NCBI RefSeq assembly: GCF_000585995.1
Contig: NZ_CP007410.1
Coordinates: 731,001-795,000 of the forward strand
Reading direction: 5' to 3'
DNA length: 64,000 bases
Source: Pseudomonas brassicacearum
Lineage (GTDB): Bacteria > Pseudomonadota > Gammaproteobacteria > Pseudomonadales > Pseudomonadaceae
Notes under the pieces: model-generated
What the model was told of the DNA's origin: nothing
Seen by the model: the letters and a program-made list of their open reading frames with translations, nothing else
Database searches by the model: none
Shown: in pieces, positions 1-11,700 of the stretch
Layout: each line of letters opens with the position of its first letter
Position numbering within the stretch: the first letter of the stretch is position 1
Translations under genes and position numbers: made by a program

Positions 1-1663
1 CCTGCACTGCGATGCGCAGGCGAGGCTGATTGCTGCGCTCGTCGAGAGCCACGACGATCAACACCTCGCCCTCGTCGGTCTTTTTCAAGGCGTTTTCCAG
101 CAGGCTCAGCAGCGCCTGGCGCAGCCGCGTCGGATCGCCGCTGATCACCCGCGGCACCTGGGGCTGGATGAAGCTGATCAGCTCGACATTTTGCTGCTCG
201 GCCTTGGCGCGGAAGATGCTCAGGCAATCCTCGATCAAGGCGTTGAGGTCGAACTGCACATCGTCCAGTTCGATCTGCCCGGATTCGAGCCGGGAAATGT
301 CGAGTATCTCGTTGATCAGGGTCAGCAGTTCATTGCCGGCGCTGTGGATCGTCTGCACGTAGTCGCGCTGCTTGACCGACAGGGGGGTACCCAACAGCAG
401 TTCGGTCATGCCCAGTACGCCGTTCATCGGAGTACGGATCTCGTGGCTGATCTTGGCCAGGAACTCGGCCTTGGCATTGATCTCGGCATTGCTCGCCGCC
501 AGGTCGCGGCTGATGCTGAAACGGCTTTCATTGATCGAGCGCTGGCGCTCGCCCAGGGCGACACTCATCAACAGGCCGCTGATGCAGATGAAGACCAGAA
601 GCGTCACGATCAAACCTTGCGGAGGGACCTCCGTGAGCCCTTGCAGCGCCGGAAGGATGATCAACGTGCCCAGGTTGAAGACCACCATGGCCGCGACAAA
701 CAGCCGTGCCGGGCGGTAGCCCTTTTGCCAGTGCCAGGCGCTGACGAAGAGCATGCTCAGGCCGGCCAGGGCCACGAGGGCATAGGTCATGATATTGAGC
801 GGCAGTGTGTTGACGAACAACAGCAACAGGCTGCACAGCATGACGACCACAATGTCCCCCAGCAGCAGCCGATTCAGCGGATGCGGCCCCAGGGGGGCGA
901 AAAAGCGATAGGCGAACATCAAGCCACAGGGCGCGGTCAGCAGCAGGGCGAGGTAGGCCCCCGGCGTCTGGATCGTGGGCCAGTCGGGCAGCCAGGGGCC
1001 TGCCAGGTTCAGCAACAGCACCAGGCTCAGCATCAGCAGCCCTTCGCAGGCCGCCAGCCATAGGCAACTGCGTGAGCGGGTATAGGCGTAGCGGGTGAGG
1101 TTGTGCAGGATCAGCATGGCGATGCAGCCGAACAGCAACCCATAGATCAGTGTCTGGTTCTGATTGGCCGCCGCCAACACCGCCGGTTGCAGGGTGACGT
1201 AGGGGCGCAGTTCGTGTCGGGATGCCAATCGCAGGTAGACGTCCAGCGGTTTATCGCTGCGGGGCAGCGCCAGCATGAAATCGCTGGTGGGCAGGGGCAG
1301 TTCGGTACGCGGAAGGGTATCGCCGCTGACTTGTTGGTCAACCAGGGCATCGCCGTCCAGCACATAGAGATTCAGGCGGGACAGGTCGGGCGCGAAGATG
1401 CGCAGTATTTGTTCATGTTTGTCGGGGGCCAGGCGGAAACGCAGCCACAGGGCCCCGCCGGGTTCGGCCGCCTTGAGGCGGTCCAGGTCGATGGGGCTGA
1501 ATTGATTGGTGTAGCGGGCAGAGCGGATGTCGCTCAGCTTCAGGTCGCCCTGTTCATCGAGCAATATCGCCCAGCCACTGCCTGGCGCGGCCTGTGCCGG
1601 GAGCATGCAGAGCAGCGTCAGCAGGGTGACGGTAAAGCCTATGGCAATCCTGAGCCAGCGCAC
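1..1663 (-). CDS. retS: RetS-type hybrid sensor histidine kinase (3' end outside window)
   Basis: Membrane hybrid kinase of the 7TMR-DISM class; in P. aeruginosa RetS interferes with GacS and so switches between acute virulence and biofilm/T6SS programmes. Reading from a GTG at 1663 (AAGGGA upstream) I see a signal peptide, a periplasmic DISMED2-like beta domain (about residues 30-160), some seven hydrophobic helices (about 170-370), then an H-box [15 protein letters not shown] with the phospho-acceptor His near residue 407 and an N-box around [15 protein letters not shown]. The window ends inside the ATPase domain, so the expected two receiver domains are not visible. Its position next to purD matches PA4856. 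The reading frame has no stop within the window. The exact start is the least certain point. Confidence 0.88.
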   Translation of the reverse strand, partial: MRWLRIAIGFTVTLLTLLCMLPAQAAPGSGWAILLDEQGDLKLSDIRSARYTNQFSPIDLDRLKAAEPGGALWLRFRLAPDKHEQILRIFAPDLSRLNLYVLDGDALVDQQVSGDTLPRTELPLPTSDFMLALPRSDKPLDVYLRLASRHELRPYVTLQPAVLAAANQNQTLIYGLLFGCIAMLILHNLTRYAYTRSRSCLWLAACEGLLMLSLVLLLNLAGPWLPDWPTIQTPGAYLALLLTAPCGLMFAYRFFAPLGPHPLNRLLLGDIVVVMLCSLLLLFVNTLPLNIMTYALVALAGLSMLFVSAWHWQKGYRPARLFVAAMVVFNLGTLIILPALQGLTEVPPQGLIVTLLVFICISGLLMSVALGERQRSINESRFSISRDLAASNAEINAKAEFLAKISHEIRTPMNGVLGMTELLLGTPLSVKQRDYVQTIHSAGNELLTLINEILDISRLESGQIELDDVQFDLNALIEDCLSIFRAKAEQQNVELISFIQPQVPRVISGDPTRLRQALLSLLENALKKTDEGEVLIVVALDERSNQPRLRIAVQ

Positions 1664-1722
1664 GGCGAAATCCCTTCGTAGGTTGATGCCAGATTATAAC
1701 TATGCGCGGCGCCCGAGTAGAC

Positions 1723-1747
1723 AGGCAAGGGCCACCGACCCTTGCCT
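1723..1747 (-). terminator. Hairpin after purD, possible terminator
   Basis: Perfect 9-bp inverted repeat (AGGCAAGGG / CCCTTGCCT) with a 7-base loop, 16 bases beyond the purD stop and before retS. The following T tract is weak, so intrinsic termination is an inference; it could only attenuate read-through into retS. Confidence 0.45.
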
Positions 1748-1762
1748 GGCTGAATGACCGGG

Positions 1763-3058
1763 TTATTCCAGATTTTCGCCGCGCTCGCGGGCAATGGCGC
1801 GGTAGCCAATGTCCTTGCGGTAGAAACAGCCTTCCCAATCAAGCTCGGCGGCAAGCTTGTAGGCTTGCTGCTGGGCGGCGTCGACACTGGCGCCCATGGC
1901 GGTGGCGCACAGCACGCGACCGCCGGCGGTCACCACTTGGCCATCCTTCAAGACGGTGCCTGCGTGGAAAACCTTGCCTTCCAGTCGGGCCGCGGCGTCC
2001 AGGCCCTGAATAACGCTACCTTTGGCGTAGTCGCCCGGGTAACCGCCTGCCGCCAATACCACGCCGACGCTTGGACGCGGATCCCATTGGGCTTCGACTT
2101 TGTCCAGCGCCTGGGCCAGGGCGGCTTCAACCAGCAGCACCAGGCTCGATTGCAGGCGCAGCATCACCGGCTGGGTCTCAGGATCGCCGAAACGGCAGTT
2201 GAATTCGATGACTTTTGGGTTACCAGCCTTGTCGATCATCAAGCCGGCGTACAGGAAGCCAGTGTAGACGTTGCCTTCTTCGGCCATGCCGCGCACGGTC
2301 GGCCAGATCACCTGGTCCATGACCCGCTGATGCACTTGGGCGGTGACCACCGGGGCCGGGGAATAGGCACCCATGCCGCCGGTGTTCGGGCCGCTGTCGC
2401 CGTCGCCGACACGTTTGTGGTCTTGGCTGGTGGCCATCGGCAAGACGTTCTTGCCATCGACCATGACAATGAAACTGGCTTCCTCGCCGTCGAGAAACTC
2501 TTCGATCACCACCCGGGAACCGGCGTCACCGAAGGCATTGCCGGCCAGCATGTCGCGCACGGCCTCTTCGGCCTCGGCCAGGGTCATGGCGACGATCACG
2601 CCTTTACCGGCGGCCAGGCCGTCGGCCTTGATCACGATCGGCGCGCCTTTCTCCCGCAGATAAGCCAGGGCGGGTTCGATTTCGGTGAAGTTCTGGTAAT
2701 CGGCGGTCGGGATCTTGTGACGCGCCAGGAAATCCTTGGTGAACGCTTTCGAGCCTTCCAGCTGCGCGGCGCCGGCGGTCGGGCCGAAGCAGTCCAGGCC
2801 ACGGGCGCGGAACAGGTCTACCACGCCGGCGACCAGCGGTACTTCCGGGCCGACGATGGTCAGTGCGACGTTCTTCTCGGCGAAATCAGCCAGTTGCTCC
2901 AGGGCCAGCACGTCGATGGCGACGTTTTCGCACTTGGCTTCGATGGCCGTGCCGGCATTGCCCGGCGCCACGAAAACCTTCTGCACGCGGGGATCCTGAG
3001 CCACTTTCCAGGCCAGGGCGTGTTCACGGCCACCGCTGCCAATGATCAAAACATTCAT
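1763..3058 (-). CDS. purD: Phosphoribosylamine--glycine ligase (GAR synthetase)
   Basis: Cytoplasmic ATP-grasp enzyme for step two of purine biosynthesis, joining phosphoribosylamine and glycine. The 431-residue product has the usual length, the N-terminal MNVLIIGSGGREHALAW signature, the ATP-grasp loop KADGLAAGKGVIV, and the metal/ATP-site segment EFNCRFGDPETQP. It lies 158 bases downstream of purH on the same strand, with a REPIN in between, as in other pseudomonads, and retS follows. No defects seen. Confidence 0.98.
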   Translation of the reverse strand: MNVLIIGSGGREHALAWKVAQDPRVQKVFVAPGNAGTAIEAKCENVAIDVLALEQLADFAEKNVALTIVGPEVPLVAGVVDLFRARGLDCFGPTAGAAQLEGSKAFTKDFLARHKIPTADYQNFTEIEPALAYLREKGAPIVIKADGLAAGKGVIVAMTLAEAEEAVRDMLAGNAFGDAGSRVVIEEFLDGEEASFIVMVDGKNVLPMATSQDHKRVGDGDSGPNTGGMGAYSPAPVVTAQVHQRVMDQVIWPTVRGMAEEGNVYTGFLYAGLMIDKAGNPKVIEFNCRFGDPETQPVMLRLQSSLVLLVEAALAQALDKVEAQWDPRPSVGVVLAAGGYPGDYAKGSVIQGLDAAARLEGKVFHAGTVLKDGQVVTAGGRVLCATAMGASVDAAQQQAYKLAAELDWEGCFYRKDIGYRAIARERGENLE

Positions 3059-3111
3059 TTCAAAAACCTCGGATGACGCTAATTCTGTGGAGCACCGCAG
3101 AGATGCTTTTC

Positions 3112-3200
3112 TGTGGGAGCGGGCTTGCTCGCGAAAGCGGTGTGTCAGTCAACATCAACGTCACTGACAGATTGCATTCGCGAGCAAGCCCGCTCCCACA
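3112..3200. repeat. REPIN (inverted REP pair) between purH and purD
   Basis: Two REP palindromes, tGTGGGAGCGGGCTTGCTCGCGA and its reverse complement, face each other across about 40 bases of variable sequence. The same element recurs throughout the window. Such REPINs are mobilised by RAYT transposases, none of which is present here. Confidence 0.95.
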
Positions 3201-3216
3201 TTTCGATCAGGGTGTA

Positions 3217-4824
3217 TCAGTGACGGAAGTGGCGCATGCCAGTAAATACCATGGCGATGCCGGCTTCATCTGCCGCAGCGATCACTTCAGCGTCACGCAT
3301 CGAGCCACCCGGCTGGATCACCGCGGTGATACCGACCTTGGCCGCGTTGTCGATGCCGTCGCGGAACGGGAAGAACGCGTCGGAGGCCATGACCGCGCCT
3401 TGTACCTGCAAGCCGGCGTGTTCAGCCTTAATCGCGGCGATACGGGCCGAGTTCACGCGGCTCATCTGGCCGGCACCGACGCCGATGGTCTGGCGGTTCT
3501 TGGCGTAGACGATGGCGTTGGACTTGACGTACTTGGCGACTTTCCAGGCGAAGATCAGGTCGTGGATTTCCTGCTCGCTCGGCGCGCGCTTAGTCACCAC
3601 CTTGAGGTCTTCGCTGCCAATCATGCCGATGTCACGGCTCTGGACCAGCAGGCCGCCATTGACGCGCTTGTAGTCCCAGGCCGGCGCACGGTCGGCCGAC
3701 CATTGGCCGCAGGCCAGCAGGCGCACGTTGGCTTTGGCGGCAACGATGGCGCGGGCTTCTTCGCTGACCGAAGGGGCGATGATCACTTCGACGAACTGAC
3801 GCTCGACGATGGCCTTGGCGGTTTCGGCGTCCAGTTCACGGTTGAAGGCGATGATGCCGCCGAAAGCCGACTCGGTGTCGGTGGCGTAGGCCAGCTCGTA
3901 GGCCTGCCGGATGCCGCCCTCGGCGTCCGGGCTCACGGCCACGCCGCACGGGTTGGCGTGCTTGACGATCACGCAGGCTGGCTTGACGAAGCTCTTCACG
4001 CATTCCAGCGCGGCGTCGGTGTCGGCCACATTGTTGAACGACAGTTCCTTGCCTTGCAGCTGGGTCGCGGTGGCAATGCCGACTTCGGCAGGCTTGGCTT
4101 CCACGTAGAACGCCGCGCTCTGGTGCGGGTTCTCGCCGTAGCGCATTTCCTGGGCCTTGACGAACTGGGTGTTGAAGGTCCGCGGGAATTCGCTGCGGCC
4201 TTCGGTCGACAGAGTTTCAGCCGCCTGGTTCACGGTGCCCATGTAGTTGGCGATCATGCCGTCGTAGGCGGCGGTGTGTTCGAAGGCCTTGAGCATCAGG
4301 TCGAAACGCTGGGCGTAGGTCAGGCCGCCGGCCTTGAGGTTGTCCAGCACGCTGGCGTAGTCGCTGGCGTTGACCACGATGGCCACGTCTTTATGGTTCT
4401 TGGCCGCCGAGCGGACCATGGTCGGGCCACCGATGTCGATGTTCTCGATGGCGGTCGGCAGGTCGCAGCCAGGCTTGTTGATGGTGGCTTCGAACGGGTA
4501 GAGGTTGACGGCCACCAGGTCAATCGGCTTGATGCCGTGTTCGTTCATGATGGCGTCGTCGATGCCGCGACGGCCCAGGATGCCACCGTGGATCTTCGGG
4601 TGCAGGGTCTTGACTCGACCGTCCATCATTTCCGCAAAACCGGTGTAGTCCGCGACTTCCACTGCGGCGACGCCGTTGTCCTGCAGCAACTTGAAGGTCC
4701 CGCCGGTGGAGAGAATCTCGACGCCCAGCTGTTGCAGCTCGCGGGCGAATTCGAGGATCCCGGTCTTGTCGGAGACGCTGATCAAGGCGCGGCGGATCGG
4801 CAGGCGGGTGGTCTGGTCGGTCAT
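3217..4824 (-). CDS. purH: Bifunctional AICAR formyltransferase/IMP cyclohydrolase
   Basis: Catalyses the last two steps of IMP synthesis. I chose the ATG at 4824 ([20 protein letters not shown], 535 residues) over an ATG 21 bases upstream, because the downstream start gives the usual family N-terminus and has TGGAAA-type spacing. The N-terminal MGS-like cyclohydrolase domain shows STGGTFKLL and [14 protein letters not shown]. The C-terminal transformylase domain shows the catalytic Lys-His in [11 protein letters not shown] and the segment [10 protein letters not shown]. Follows fis on the same strand after a terminator, and precedes purD. Confidence 0.97.
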   Translation of the reverse strand: MTDQTTRLPIRRALISVSDKTGILEFARELQQLGVEILSTGGTFKLLQDNGVAAVEVADYTGFAEMMDGRVKTLHPKIHGGILGRRGIDDAIMNEHGIKPIDLVAVNLYPFEATINKPGCDLPTAIENIDIGGPTMVRSAAKNHKDVAIVVNASDYASVLDNLKAGGLTYAQRFDLMLKAFEHTAAYDGMIANYMGTVNQAAETLSTEGRSEFPRTFNTQFVKAQEMRYGENPHQSAAFYVEAKPAEVGIATATQLQGKELSFNNVADTDAALECVKSFVKPACVIVKHANPCGVAVSPDAEGGIRQAYELAYATDTESAFGGIIAFNRELDAETAKAIVERQFVEVIIAPSVSEEARAIVAAKANVRLLACGQWSADRAPAWDYKRVNGGLLVQSRDIGMIGSEDLKVVTKRAPSEQEIHDLIFAWKVAKYVKSNAIVYAKNRQTIGVGAGQMSRVNSARIAAIKAEHAGLQVQGAVMASDAFFPFRDGIDNAAKVGITAVIQPGGSMRDAEVIAAADEAGIAMVFTGMRHFRH

Positions 4825-4856
4825 TTCAATTTCCATCAAAAGCAAGGGAAGTCAGC

Positions 4857-4890
4857 AAAAAAGGCGACCGTTTTTTACGCGGGCGCCTTT
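4857..4890 (-). terminator. Rho-independent terminator after fis
   Basis: On the minus strand, AAAGGCG and CGCCTTTTTT form a stem with a 17-base loop and a T run, directly after the fis stop. It separates the dusB-fis transcript from purH. The loop is longer than usual. Confidence 0.75.
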
Positions 4891-4907
4891 CTGGTTTGAT
4901 TGAATGC

Positions 4908-5228
4908 TTACAGCAGATCGTACTGCTTGAGTTTCTTGCGCAGAGTGCCGCGGTTCAGGCCCAGCAGCTCACTGGCCTTGGTCTGGTTGCCCTTGACGTA
5001 GTTCATCACGCTTTCGAGCAGCGGTGCCTCGACTTCGGAAAGCACCAGGTTGTACACATCCGTGACGGCAGCGCCCTCAAGGTGGGCGAAATAATTGTGC
5101 AGCGCCTTCTCGACACTCCCGCGAAGGGTCTGACCTTCTTCGCTGGGCGTGTTGAGGTGCTGTTTCAAATTCACGTTGTCGCTCACGGGTGTTATTCCAC
5201 TCACTAAAGTCTCGGTCATCATCGTCAT
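4908..5228 (-). CDS. fis: DNA-binding nucleoid protein Fis
   Basis: Small dimeric nucleoid-associated protein that bends DNA and modulates rRNA and virulence promoters. The 106 residues end in the Fis helix-turn-helix: [20 protein letters not shown]. Its ATG overlaps the dusB stop by four bases (ATGA), indicating translational coupling in the conserved dusB-fis operon. A hairpin terminator follows its stop. No anomalies. Confidence 0.97.
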   Translation of the reverse strand: MTMMTETLVSGITPVSDNVNLKQHLNTPSEEGQTLRGSVEKALHNYFAHLEGAAVTDVYNLVLSEVEAPLLESVMNYVKGNQTKASELLGLNRGTLRKKLKQYDLL

Positions 5229-6232
5229 GCGGCCACCCCTTCGTCCCCTGTCAGGCTCTTGTAACGCTCAGCGAAGAACGCCTGAACGTCGGCGCATTGT
5301 GCTTGCGTACCATCCAAACGATTGAAACGGGCGCGAAACTCCCTGGCGCCCGGCAGGGTTGCGAGATACCAGCCCACATGCTTGCGAGCGATGCGTACAC
5401 CCATGACTTCTCCGTAGAAGGCATGCAGCGCGGCCAGATGCTCTAGCAGAATACGTTCCACCTCGGACAGCTGCGGCGCAGCGAGCTTTTCGCCCGTGCG
5501 CAGAAAGTGTTCGATCTCACGAAAAATCCATGGCCGCCCCTGGGCAGCCCGGCCGATCAACAGTCCGTCGGCACCGGTCGCGTCCAGCACGTACCGGGCC
5601 TTCTCGGGTGAATCGACGTCGCCGTTGGCAAAGACCGGAATCGACACCGCCTGCTTGATCGCGGCGATGGTGTCGTACTCCGCTTCACCGGTATACAGGT
5701 CGGCACGGGTGCGGCCGTGGACCGCCAGCGCCGTGATCCCTGACTGTTCGGCGATCTTCGCCACCGTCAGGCCGTTCTTGTTCTCCCGGTCCCACCCGGT
5801 GCGGATCTTCAGGGTCACCGGCACATCGACTGCGGCGACAACCGCCCGCAGGATCTCGGTAACCAGGGCTTCATCTTTCAACAGTGCCGAGCCTGCGGCC
5901 TTGTTGCAGACCTTCTTCGCCGGGCAACCCATGTTGATGTCGATGATCTGCGCGCCCAACGCCACATTGGCCCGGGCCGCCTCCGCCAGCATCTGTGCGT
6001 CGCCACCGGCGATCTGTACCGAGCGGGGCTCAGGATCGCCTTCGTGGATCATGCGCAGACGCGATTTGCGGGTGTTCCACAAACTCATGTCGCTGGTGAC
6101 CATTTCCGAAACCACTAAACCTGCGCCCAGTCGCTTGCACAGCTGACGAAAGGGCTGATCGGTGACGCCCGCCATAGGGGCGAGAACCAGGCCGTTCTGC
6201 AATGTATATGGGCCGATGCGTACCGCCGACAT
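5225..6232 (-). CDS. dusB: tRNA-dihydrouridine synthase B
   Basis: FMN-dependent TIM-barrel enzyme that reduces uridine (U17 in E. coli for DusB) in tRNA D-loops. Visible are [13 protein letters not shown] at the N-terminus, the catalytic-cysteine motif [21 protein letters not shown], the Lys in TLKIRTGW, the His-containing VHGRTR, and the flavin-binding FANGDVDSP and GRAAQGRPW. At 335 residues it is full length. First gene of the dusB-fis operon. A promoter is expected in the AT-richer region 6233-6416, but I cannot assign boxes. Confidence 0.97.
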   Translation of the reverse strand: MSAVRIGPYTLQNGLVLAPMAGVTDQPFRQLCKRLGAGLVVSEMVTSDMSLWNTRKSRLRMIHEGDPEPRSVQIAGGDAQMLAEAARANVALGAQIIDINMGCPAKKVCNKAAGSALLKDEALVTEILRAVVAAVDVPVTLKIRTGWDRENKNGLTVAKIAEQSGITALAVHGRTRADLYTGEAEYDTIAAIKQAVSIPVFANGDVDSPEKARYVLDATGADGLLIGRAAQGRPWIFREIEHFLRTGEKLAAPQLSEVERILLEHLAALHAFYGEVMGVRIARKHVGWYLATLPGAREFRARFNRLDGTQAQCADVQAFFAERYKSLTGDEGVAA

Positions 6233-6416
6233 AGGACTTCCCTGAAGTGGGGCCGGATCATGAGACTTCGAAAAAGGGTTGGCATGATACCCGCTCTCGA
6301 TGACTGGATAAAGGTCGAATTGGATAAAATCTGAACAGCTATTTTGTTATCGCCAGCGGTTTGGTCTGGGTGGGCTGAGTCAGAAAGCTGTCGTCAATCG
6401 ACCGGCCCTGGCGGCT

Positions 6417-7655
6417 TCACTCGGGCGAATGGAAGCTCAGGCTGTAGTTCACCGCTTTAGGGCCAGGGTCGAGGATGTCCAGCGCGATGTGGATCGGGGT
6501 CTGCGGCGGCATTTCGCCGCGGCCTTCGAGATCGCCGCCCAGGTATTCCCCGGGCTTGAAGCGGCGACTGGCGATCAAGTGCCCGTTGAGGTCGGCGAAA
6601 CGCAGTTCCAGCAGGGGAAAAGGCTGGGAGAAGGGCGCACGGTTGTAGATGATCGCGTCCACCACCAGGGCGCCGCTGAACTCCGGATGGCTGCGCACCA
6701 CCAGGTTGCTGCTCTTGATCTTGGCGATGTCGACCTTGGACGGCACGTCGCAACCGATGGTCGGGCAGATTTGCAGGAACCAGGGACGGTATTGGTCCTG
6801 GCGGGCCAATTCCTCGAAATGGTAGGCAATGTACTGGCCGCCCAGGGCTGCGGCGGCGAGCAGGACCAACAGGCTCCACAGCAAGCGGCGGCCCCAGGGC
6901 GAACGGCGTTTGCGCCAGTCCAGTTGCAGGGGATCGTCGTCCAGGTCATGCAGGGCCTCGGCGCGCAGGCCGGGCTCATGGCGTTCGCGCGACTTGCGCA
7001 GCGGTGCCGATTGCACGGGCTCGTCGTCGTGGTCGTCGTGGTCGTCGGTGGCCGACAGGCGCTCAAGGTGTTCGTGGGGCTCGTCGTCCGGTTCCAGGCG
7101 GAGCAGGGTAACAGGCTCGTCCTCCGGCTCCAGCGGTTCAAGCGCCAGGGACAAGGATGGCTCGGTGCGCGGTGGCCGGGCGGGCTCATGGGGCTCGAAT
7201 GGCTCCGCGGGGGGCTGGATGAGCGCTTCGGCGCGCTCGGCAGGAGATTCGCTGTACAGGCTATCGGACCAGGGCTCCTGCTCGTTCGAGAGGTGGTCGC
7301 GTTGCGCGCTCAGGTTGTCTTCATGGCGTCGGCCGAAGGTATCCGGTGCCCGCTTGTCGCGCCGTTCCAGGCGCGCCAGTTCCTTGTCCAGATCATCGAG
7401 GTCCAGCTCGGCGGCGGTCCATTGTTTCTGGCTGATCGCCCGGGGCGGTGCTTCGGCGGCAGGGCTCTTGATCGGCGGCGCCAGGGGCGTGACGGTTTCC
7501 TTGGCCGCACGTTGTTCCAGCAACTGCCGCGCGGCATTGAACACTTGCAGGCACGAGCCGCAACGAACCACCCCGCGGGCCACGCTCAATTGAGTATGGC
7601 TGACGCGAAAGCTGGTTTGGCAATGCGGGCACTGGGTGACGAAGCTGTCAGTCAT
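6417..7655 (-). CDS. Zinc-ribbon and DUF3426 membrane protein
   Basis: Function unknown. The 412 residues start with an MJ0042-type zinc ribbon (CPHC ... CGSC within the first 35 residues). A long acidic, Glu/Asp/His/Pro-rich low-complexity region follows, including a DDHDDHDDEP run. Then come one transmembrane helix (GRRLLWSLLVLLAAAALGG, about residues 257-275) and a C-terminal DUF3426 domain (LVVRSHPEFSGALVVDA to the end). It lies between prmA and dusB, all co-oriented. The layout suggests a cytoplasmic metal-binding head with a periplasmic FxLA-like beta domain; that is inference. Confidence 0.85.
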   Translation of the reverse strand: MTDSFVTQCPHCQTSFRVSHTQLSVARGVVRCGSCLQVFNAARQLLEQRAAKETVTPLAPPIKSPAAEAPPRAISQKQWTAAELDLDDLDKELARLERRDKRAPDTFGRRHEDNLSAQRDHLSNEQEPWSDSLYSESPAERAEALIQPPAEPFEPHEPARPPRTEPSLSLALEPLEPEDEPVTLLRLEPDDEPHEHLERLSATDDHDDHDDEPVQSAPLRKSRERHEPGLRAEALHDLDDDPLQLDWRKRRSPWGRRLLWSLLVLLAAAALGGQYIAYHFEELARQDQYRPWFLQICPTIGCDVPSKVDIAKIKSSNLVVRSHPEFSGALVVDAIIYNRAPFSQPFPLLELRFADLNGHLIASRRFKPGEYLGGDLEGRGEMPPQTPIHIALDILDPGPKAVNYSLSFHSPE

Positions 7656-7685
7656 GCGGCAATCCGGTCGATACAGGCGGCCATT

Positions 7686-8564
7686 CTAGCGCCGACGTCC
7701 GGTGATGCGCACCCAGCCATCGCGATTGGCGATTGGGTCGAGGTCAAAGTCCGCGGCATAAGCGGCGGCGACTTCTTCGCCCTGCTCGGCGAGGATGCCC
7801 GACAGCGCCAGGCGCCCGCCCGGCTTGACCAGGCTCGACAGTTGCGGGGCCAGGGACACCAGCGGGCCGGCGAGGATATTGGCCACGAGCACGTCGGCTT
7901 GGACCTGTGGCAAGTCTTGCGGCAGGTACAGCGGGAACAGTGCTTCGGCGATGTTGTTGCGCCCGGCGTTATCACGGGACGCTTCCAGGGCCTGGACGTC
8001 GATGTCGGTGCCGACCGCTTCCTTGGCGCCCAGCAGGAGCGCGGCGATGGCCAGGATCCCCGAGCCGCAGCCGAAATCGAGTACATCGCAGCCCTTGAGG
8101 TCCTGGCCGTCGAGCCATTCCAGGCAGAGGGCGGTGGTCGGGTGGGTGCCGGTGCCAAACGCCAGGCCCGGGTCCAGCAGCAGGTTCACGGCCTCAGGTT
8201 CGGGTGCGGCGTGCCAGCTCGGTACGATCCACAGGCGCTGGCCGAAGCGCATCGGCTGGAAGTTGTCCATCCAGCTGCGTTCCCAGTCCTGGTCTTCGAT
8301 CACTTCGCTGTGATGCTCGGGCAACGGGCTACCGGTCAGCAGCTCGAGATGGGCCAGCACGCTGGCTGCCTCGGTGCCGCCTTCGAACAGGGCCAGCAGG
8401 TGGGTGTGGGACCACAGCGGTGTGGTATTGAGTTCCGGCTCGAAGATCGGCTGGTCTTCGGCGTCCATGAAGGTCACCGATACAGCGCCGACTTCAAGAA
8501 ACGCGTCTTCGTAGGTTTCGGCTTGTTCCGGGCTGATGGCCAGACGTACTTGCAGCCAAGGCAT
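7686..8564 (-). CDS. prmA: Ribosomal protein L11 methyltransferase
   Basis: SAM-dependent methyltransferase that trimethylates ribosomal protein L11. I use the ATG at 8564 ([14 protein letters not shown], 292 residues), with AAAGG eight bases upstream; an in-frame GTG three codons earlier is less likely. Motifs are [12 protein letters not shown], the SAM loop [15 protein letters not shown] and the post-I segment VANILAGPL. In P. aeruginosa it follows accC closely; here a toxin-like gene on the opposite strand separates the two, so prmA and that gene share a divergent intergenic region. Confidence 0.97.
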   Translation of the reverse strand: MPWLQVRLAISPEQAETYEDAFLEVGAVSVTFMDAEDQPIFEPELNTTPLWSHTHLLALFEGGTEAASVLAHLELLTGSPLPEHHSEVIEDQDWERSWMDNFQPMRFGQRLWIVPSWHAAPEPEAVNLLLDPGLAFGTGTHPTTALCLEWLDGQDLKGCDVLDFGCGSGILAIAALLLGAKEAVGTDIDVQALEASRDNAGRNNIAEALFPLYLPQDLPQVQADVLVANILAGPLVSLAPQLSSLVKPGGRLALSGILAEQGEEVAAAYAADFDLDPIANRDGWVRITGRRR

Positions 8565-8754
8565 GGCGGGCACCTTTGGAAAAATCTACAGGGGGCAGCG
8601 CAGGGCTGCAAAGGCGCGCAGTGTACGCCAGGTCGTCGTCAAAGTGGATAAGCGAGTCTTGCGCCGCCCTGTTGGTGTTTCGATATATATATGTATGACA
8701 TGCGGGTGCTGGCGGGCGGATAAGGTGCGGGTCCACACAACAGGGAGGAATGTG

Positions 8755-11700
8755 ATGGACAACACTGCCGAGCGGCAAACTAACGTGAACGGCACGGGGC
8801 CGGTATCTTCCCCGCAAGTGGCAACCGCACACACCATCTTGGAGAAATTGTCTCGGTGGCAGTCGGCTATCGACGCACGGCTGCGCAGCCAGATGACCTT
8901 GCTGGAGGTGCTGGAAGAGTATGTGTTGGTCGAGCTGCGCAACCACTATTACCACGGCAACATCAATCCGCATTTCATTGGCACCCTGCTCGACACGGTG
9001 CTGCAACGCATGATCGATCAGAAACCGCTGGCTAGCGATGAAGAACAGGATGCGCCCTACCGCTGGCCGGATGGGGCTGACCTGGGTTTTCCGGCTGAGC
9101 GCCAGGCGGTTATCGTCCAGGCGGTGGAGAGTGTCGCCTCGGGTTTTATTCATCACTACAAGGACTATCTGCGACGTCATTGGCGAATGGTGGAGCGCGA
9201 CGCCTCGCTTGAAGCGCTGCTCAGGCACAAGCTCGATGAGCACATGACTGCAGTCGACCTGCTTTTCCAGCCTGGTCCGCTGGAGGGCCTGGGGGGCGAT
9301 GAGTTCAGGGAGAAAATCGAAGCGCTCCAGCACCGCTGGCGGCAGATGAGTCAATTGACCGCATTGGCGACGACGCAGGAGCGCCAAAGCCTTGAGGCCA
9401 TCGCACGTTTGCAATTGCCTGATTGGTTGCGAGGGCTAAGCGACGCTGATCGTAAAGAGCTGAAGGTTTTTCAGGACCAGACCTCCCAGGCCCAGGCGTT
9501 GCTGGACGGACTGCTCGATGGCCTGGGTTCGCGGCAGGCTTTTGCCCGGCACCTGGCCAAGGATTATGTCAGGCGTGCAGGGGACATGGACGTCGAGCCG
9601 GACAGCATTCGAGTGCAATTGCAGTGGCGAAGCGTGATGGGGCAGCCGGTGCAGACCCGTAGCCTGAGCGAGTTGCTGGCGGCCGGCCCCATAAGGCCGG
9701 ACACCGTGTCGGTGTTCCTGGTGGAAAACGGCGCCATGCTGCGTAACCAGCCGCTTTTGCCAGGGTTCATTAGTCAAATGTTGGCGGATGTTGATGCCCC
9801 GGCCGGGTACTTGCAGGCACTGGTCGGCCTGTATGGCCGAGGGGATCTGAAAGACGCCATGCTTGATTGGTTCACGGCACGATTGCAGCAAAGTGCGTTC
9901 ATTGCCCGTTGTGCGGGTCATTTGAAGGTGACCCACCATGAGGCTCTCAAGACTCTGTGGGAGGGCGAAGCTTCGCAGTCCGCCAGCGCTCTGCGGGTTA
10001 GCTGTCTGGTGCTTCCAAACACGTTGAAGTGTGCCGATTTGCTCTTGTTCTATCGCGAGGACCTGCAAGGCGACCTGCTGTTGTACGCCCCCGACAAACC
10101 GGATGGCCAGGAGTGGATCGAATTGCCCTCGCTTTGGGCCGTGAGCGTGGAGATAGGCGCCTGGACCCGTAGCGAAGCTGGTCGCGAGTACCTGCTGCAG
10201 CGGATCTCTCCAAGGGATCGAGGCGTGGCCCGGGAGTATTTTGCCCGCGTGGCAGACAAGCCGGCGACCTGGGATTCGAGCCAGGATCCCAGGGGCGCGG
10301 TAGCCGGTTTCAAGGCTTGCCTTGAAGACATCGTTGCAATGGGCCTGAACAACAACCTGGCACAGGTGGAGCTGGACGAATCGCCTCGATGGTACTCCGC
10401 CCTGCCGCTGGAGGCCCGGCGAACCATCAGCAGCTTGAGCCAGGAGCTTCTGGTCCATCAGCACGTGTTCAATAAGCAGCTGGAGGGCTACGAAGTCTTC
10501 GTGGATTTCGCCAAGCGTATCGTCACGCAAGCGATTGCCCCTTACATGCGCAGCAAGGGTGTGCTGGCGCCGGTCGATCCTGCAACGGTGCTCATCGACT
10601 ACAACCCAGGGTTGGCGGACGGCAAGACGAAGGTCGCCAGCCTGCTGGATCTCGTCATCCATGGATATGACGACAACTCGGGTATCGACAATCCCAGAAA
10701 AGGTGTGCGCTCATCGGTGGGGCAGGACTTGGGACAGGTCCGCAGTGCGGAGCTTGCGTCCTATATCCGGCGGGCCTACGTGGGCGAGCAATATGCACGG
10801 GAGGTCCGTGCCAGGTTCCTGGATGCCAGTGCCCCTGAATACACCGCACGGCGCAATGCTTACCGCAGCCTGTTGCTGACCCGGATGGACCGTGACCTGC
10901 GTGTCGCAACGGGCAAATCCCAGTTGAGCGCGAACGAGTTCTGGTGGCTTACCCGCCAAGTCACCCTTCTGGGTGAGTCGGTGCCAGTGTCTGGTCCGGT
11001 GTATTTGGGGACCGTCGTGCAGCGCGAAGGCGTGATCAGGTTTTCCGTCGGTGGCCATATCGTGATGGGCGTCTACGTCTTCGCCTACTTCGATCCGAAG
11101 GGCGCTTATTGGCTGTACACACCGGACGCTCCGGACGGTGTCACGTTTCGCCGATACCAGGACTTTCCCGGGGCGGTCGCCACGCGCCTGCATGACTACG
11201 TGCTGCAGCGGGTCGCGCTCGGCGCCCGCGCGGCCGTCAGGCGTTCGTTGGCGGCGCTGGCGGCGGCGAGCATTGGCGTCGACACACTGCGTGAATTCAA
11301 TCGGGTGAACGATATCCAGGCAGAATTCGACGCCTACATCGAGCGCGCTATCAGCGATGTGGAAGACGTCACCAAGAGTCGCGCCGAGGTGATCAGGCAG
11401 CAGGTCATCAAGGGGCTGCTGTTTGCGTCGGCTCCCGTATGCCTGGTTTATCCGCCCTTCGCCTTACTGCTGGATGTTGCCTTTGTTGTCGTCAGCGTCA
11501 AGCAGGCCGCCGAGGCACATGGGCAGGGCGACACGGAGGGGGCGTTGGGTCATTGGCTGATGGCCTCCTGGGGCCTATTGTTCGCTGCCTTAGGGGGCGG
11601 GACCCTTGCTCCGCTACTGGGGCGAGCGGCCAGAAGCTTGAAGCTTGTCGCGAAGCCCATGTCACTGTCCGAGCAGCGCTTGAGAAGTGTGACGCCGCTG

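Noticed and set aside
3073..4899. 608-residue plus-strand open frame
   Set aside because: Lies opposite purH across its whole length; Val/Asp/Gly/His-rich with no motif.
6429..8651. 740-residue plus-strand open frame
   Set aside because: Antisense to DUF3426 and prmA genes, which have clear families; composition is typical of a GC-rich shadow frame.
8536..8754. N-terminal extension of the toxin-like protein to the ATG at 8536
   Set aside because: It would overlap the prmA start and its ribosome site; the ATG at 8755 has a strong GGGAGG at proper spacing.
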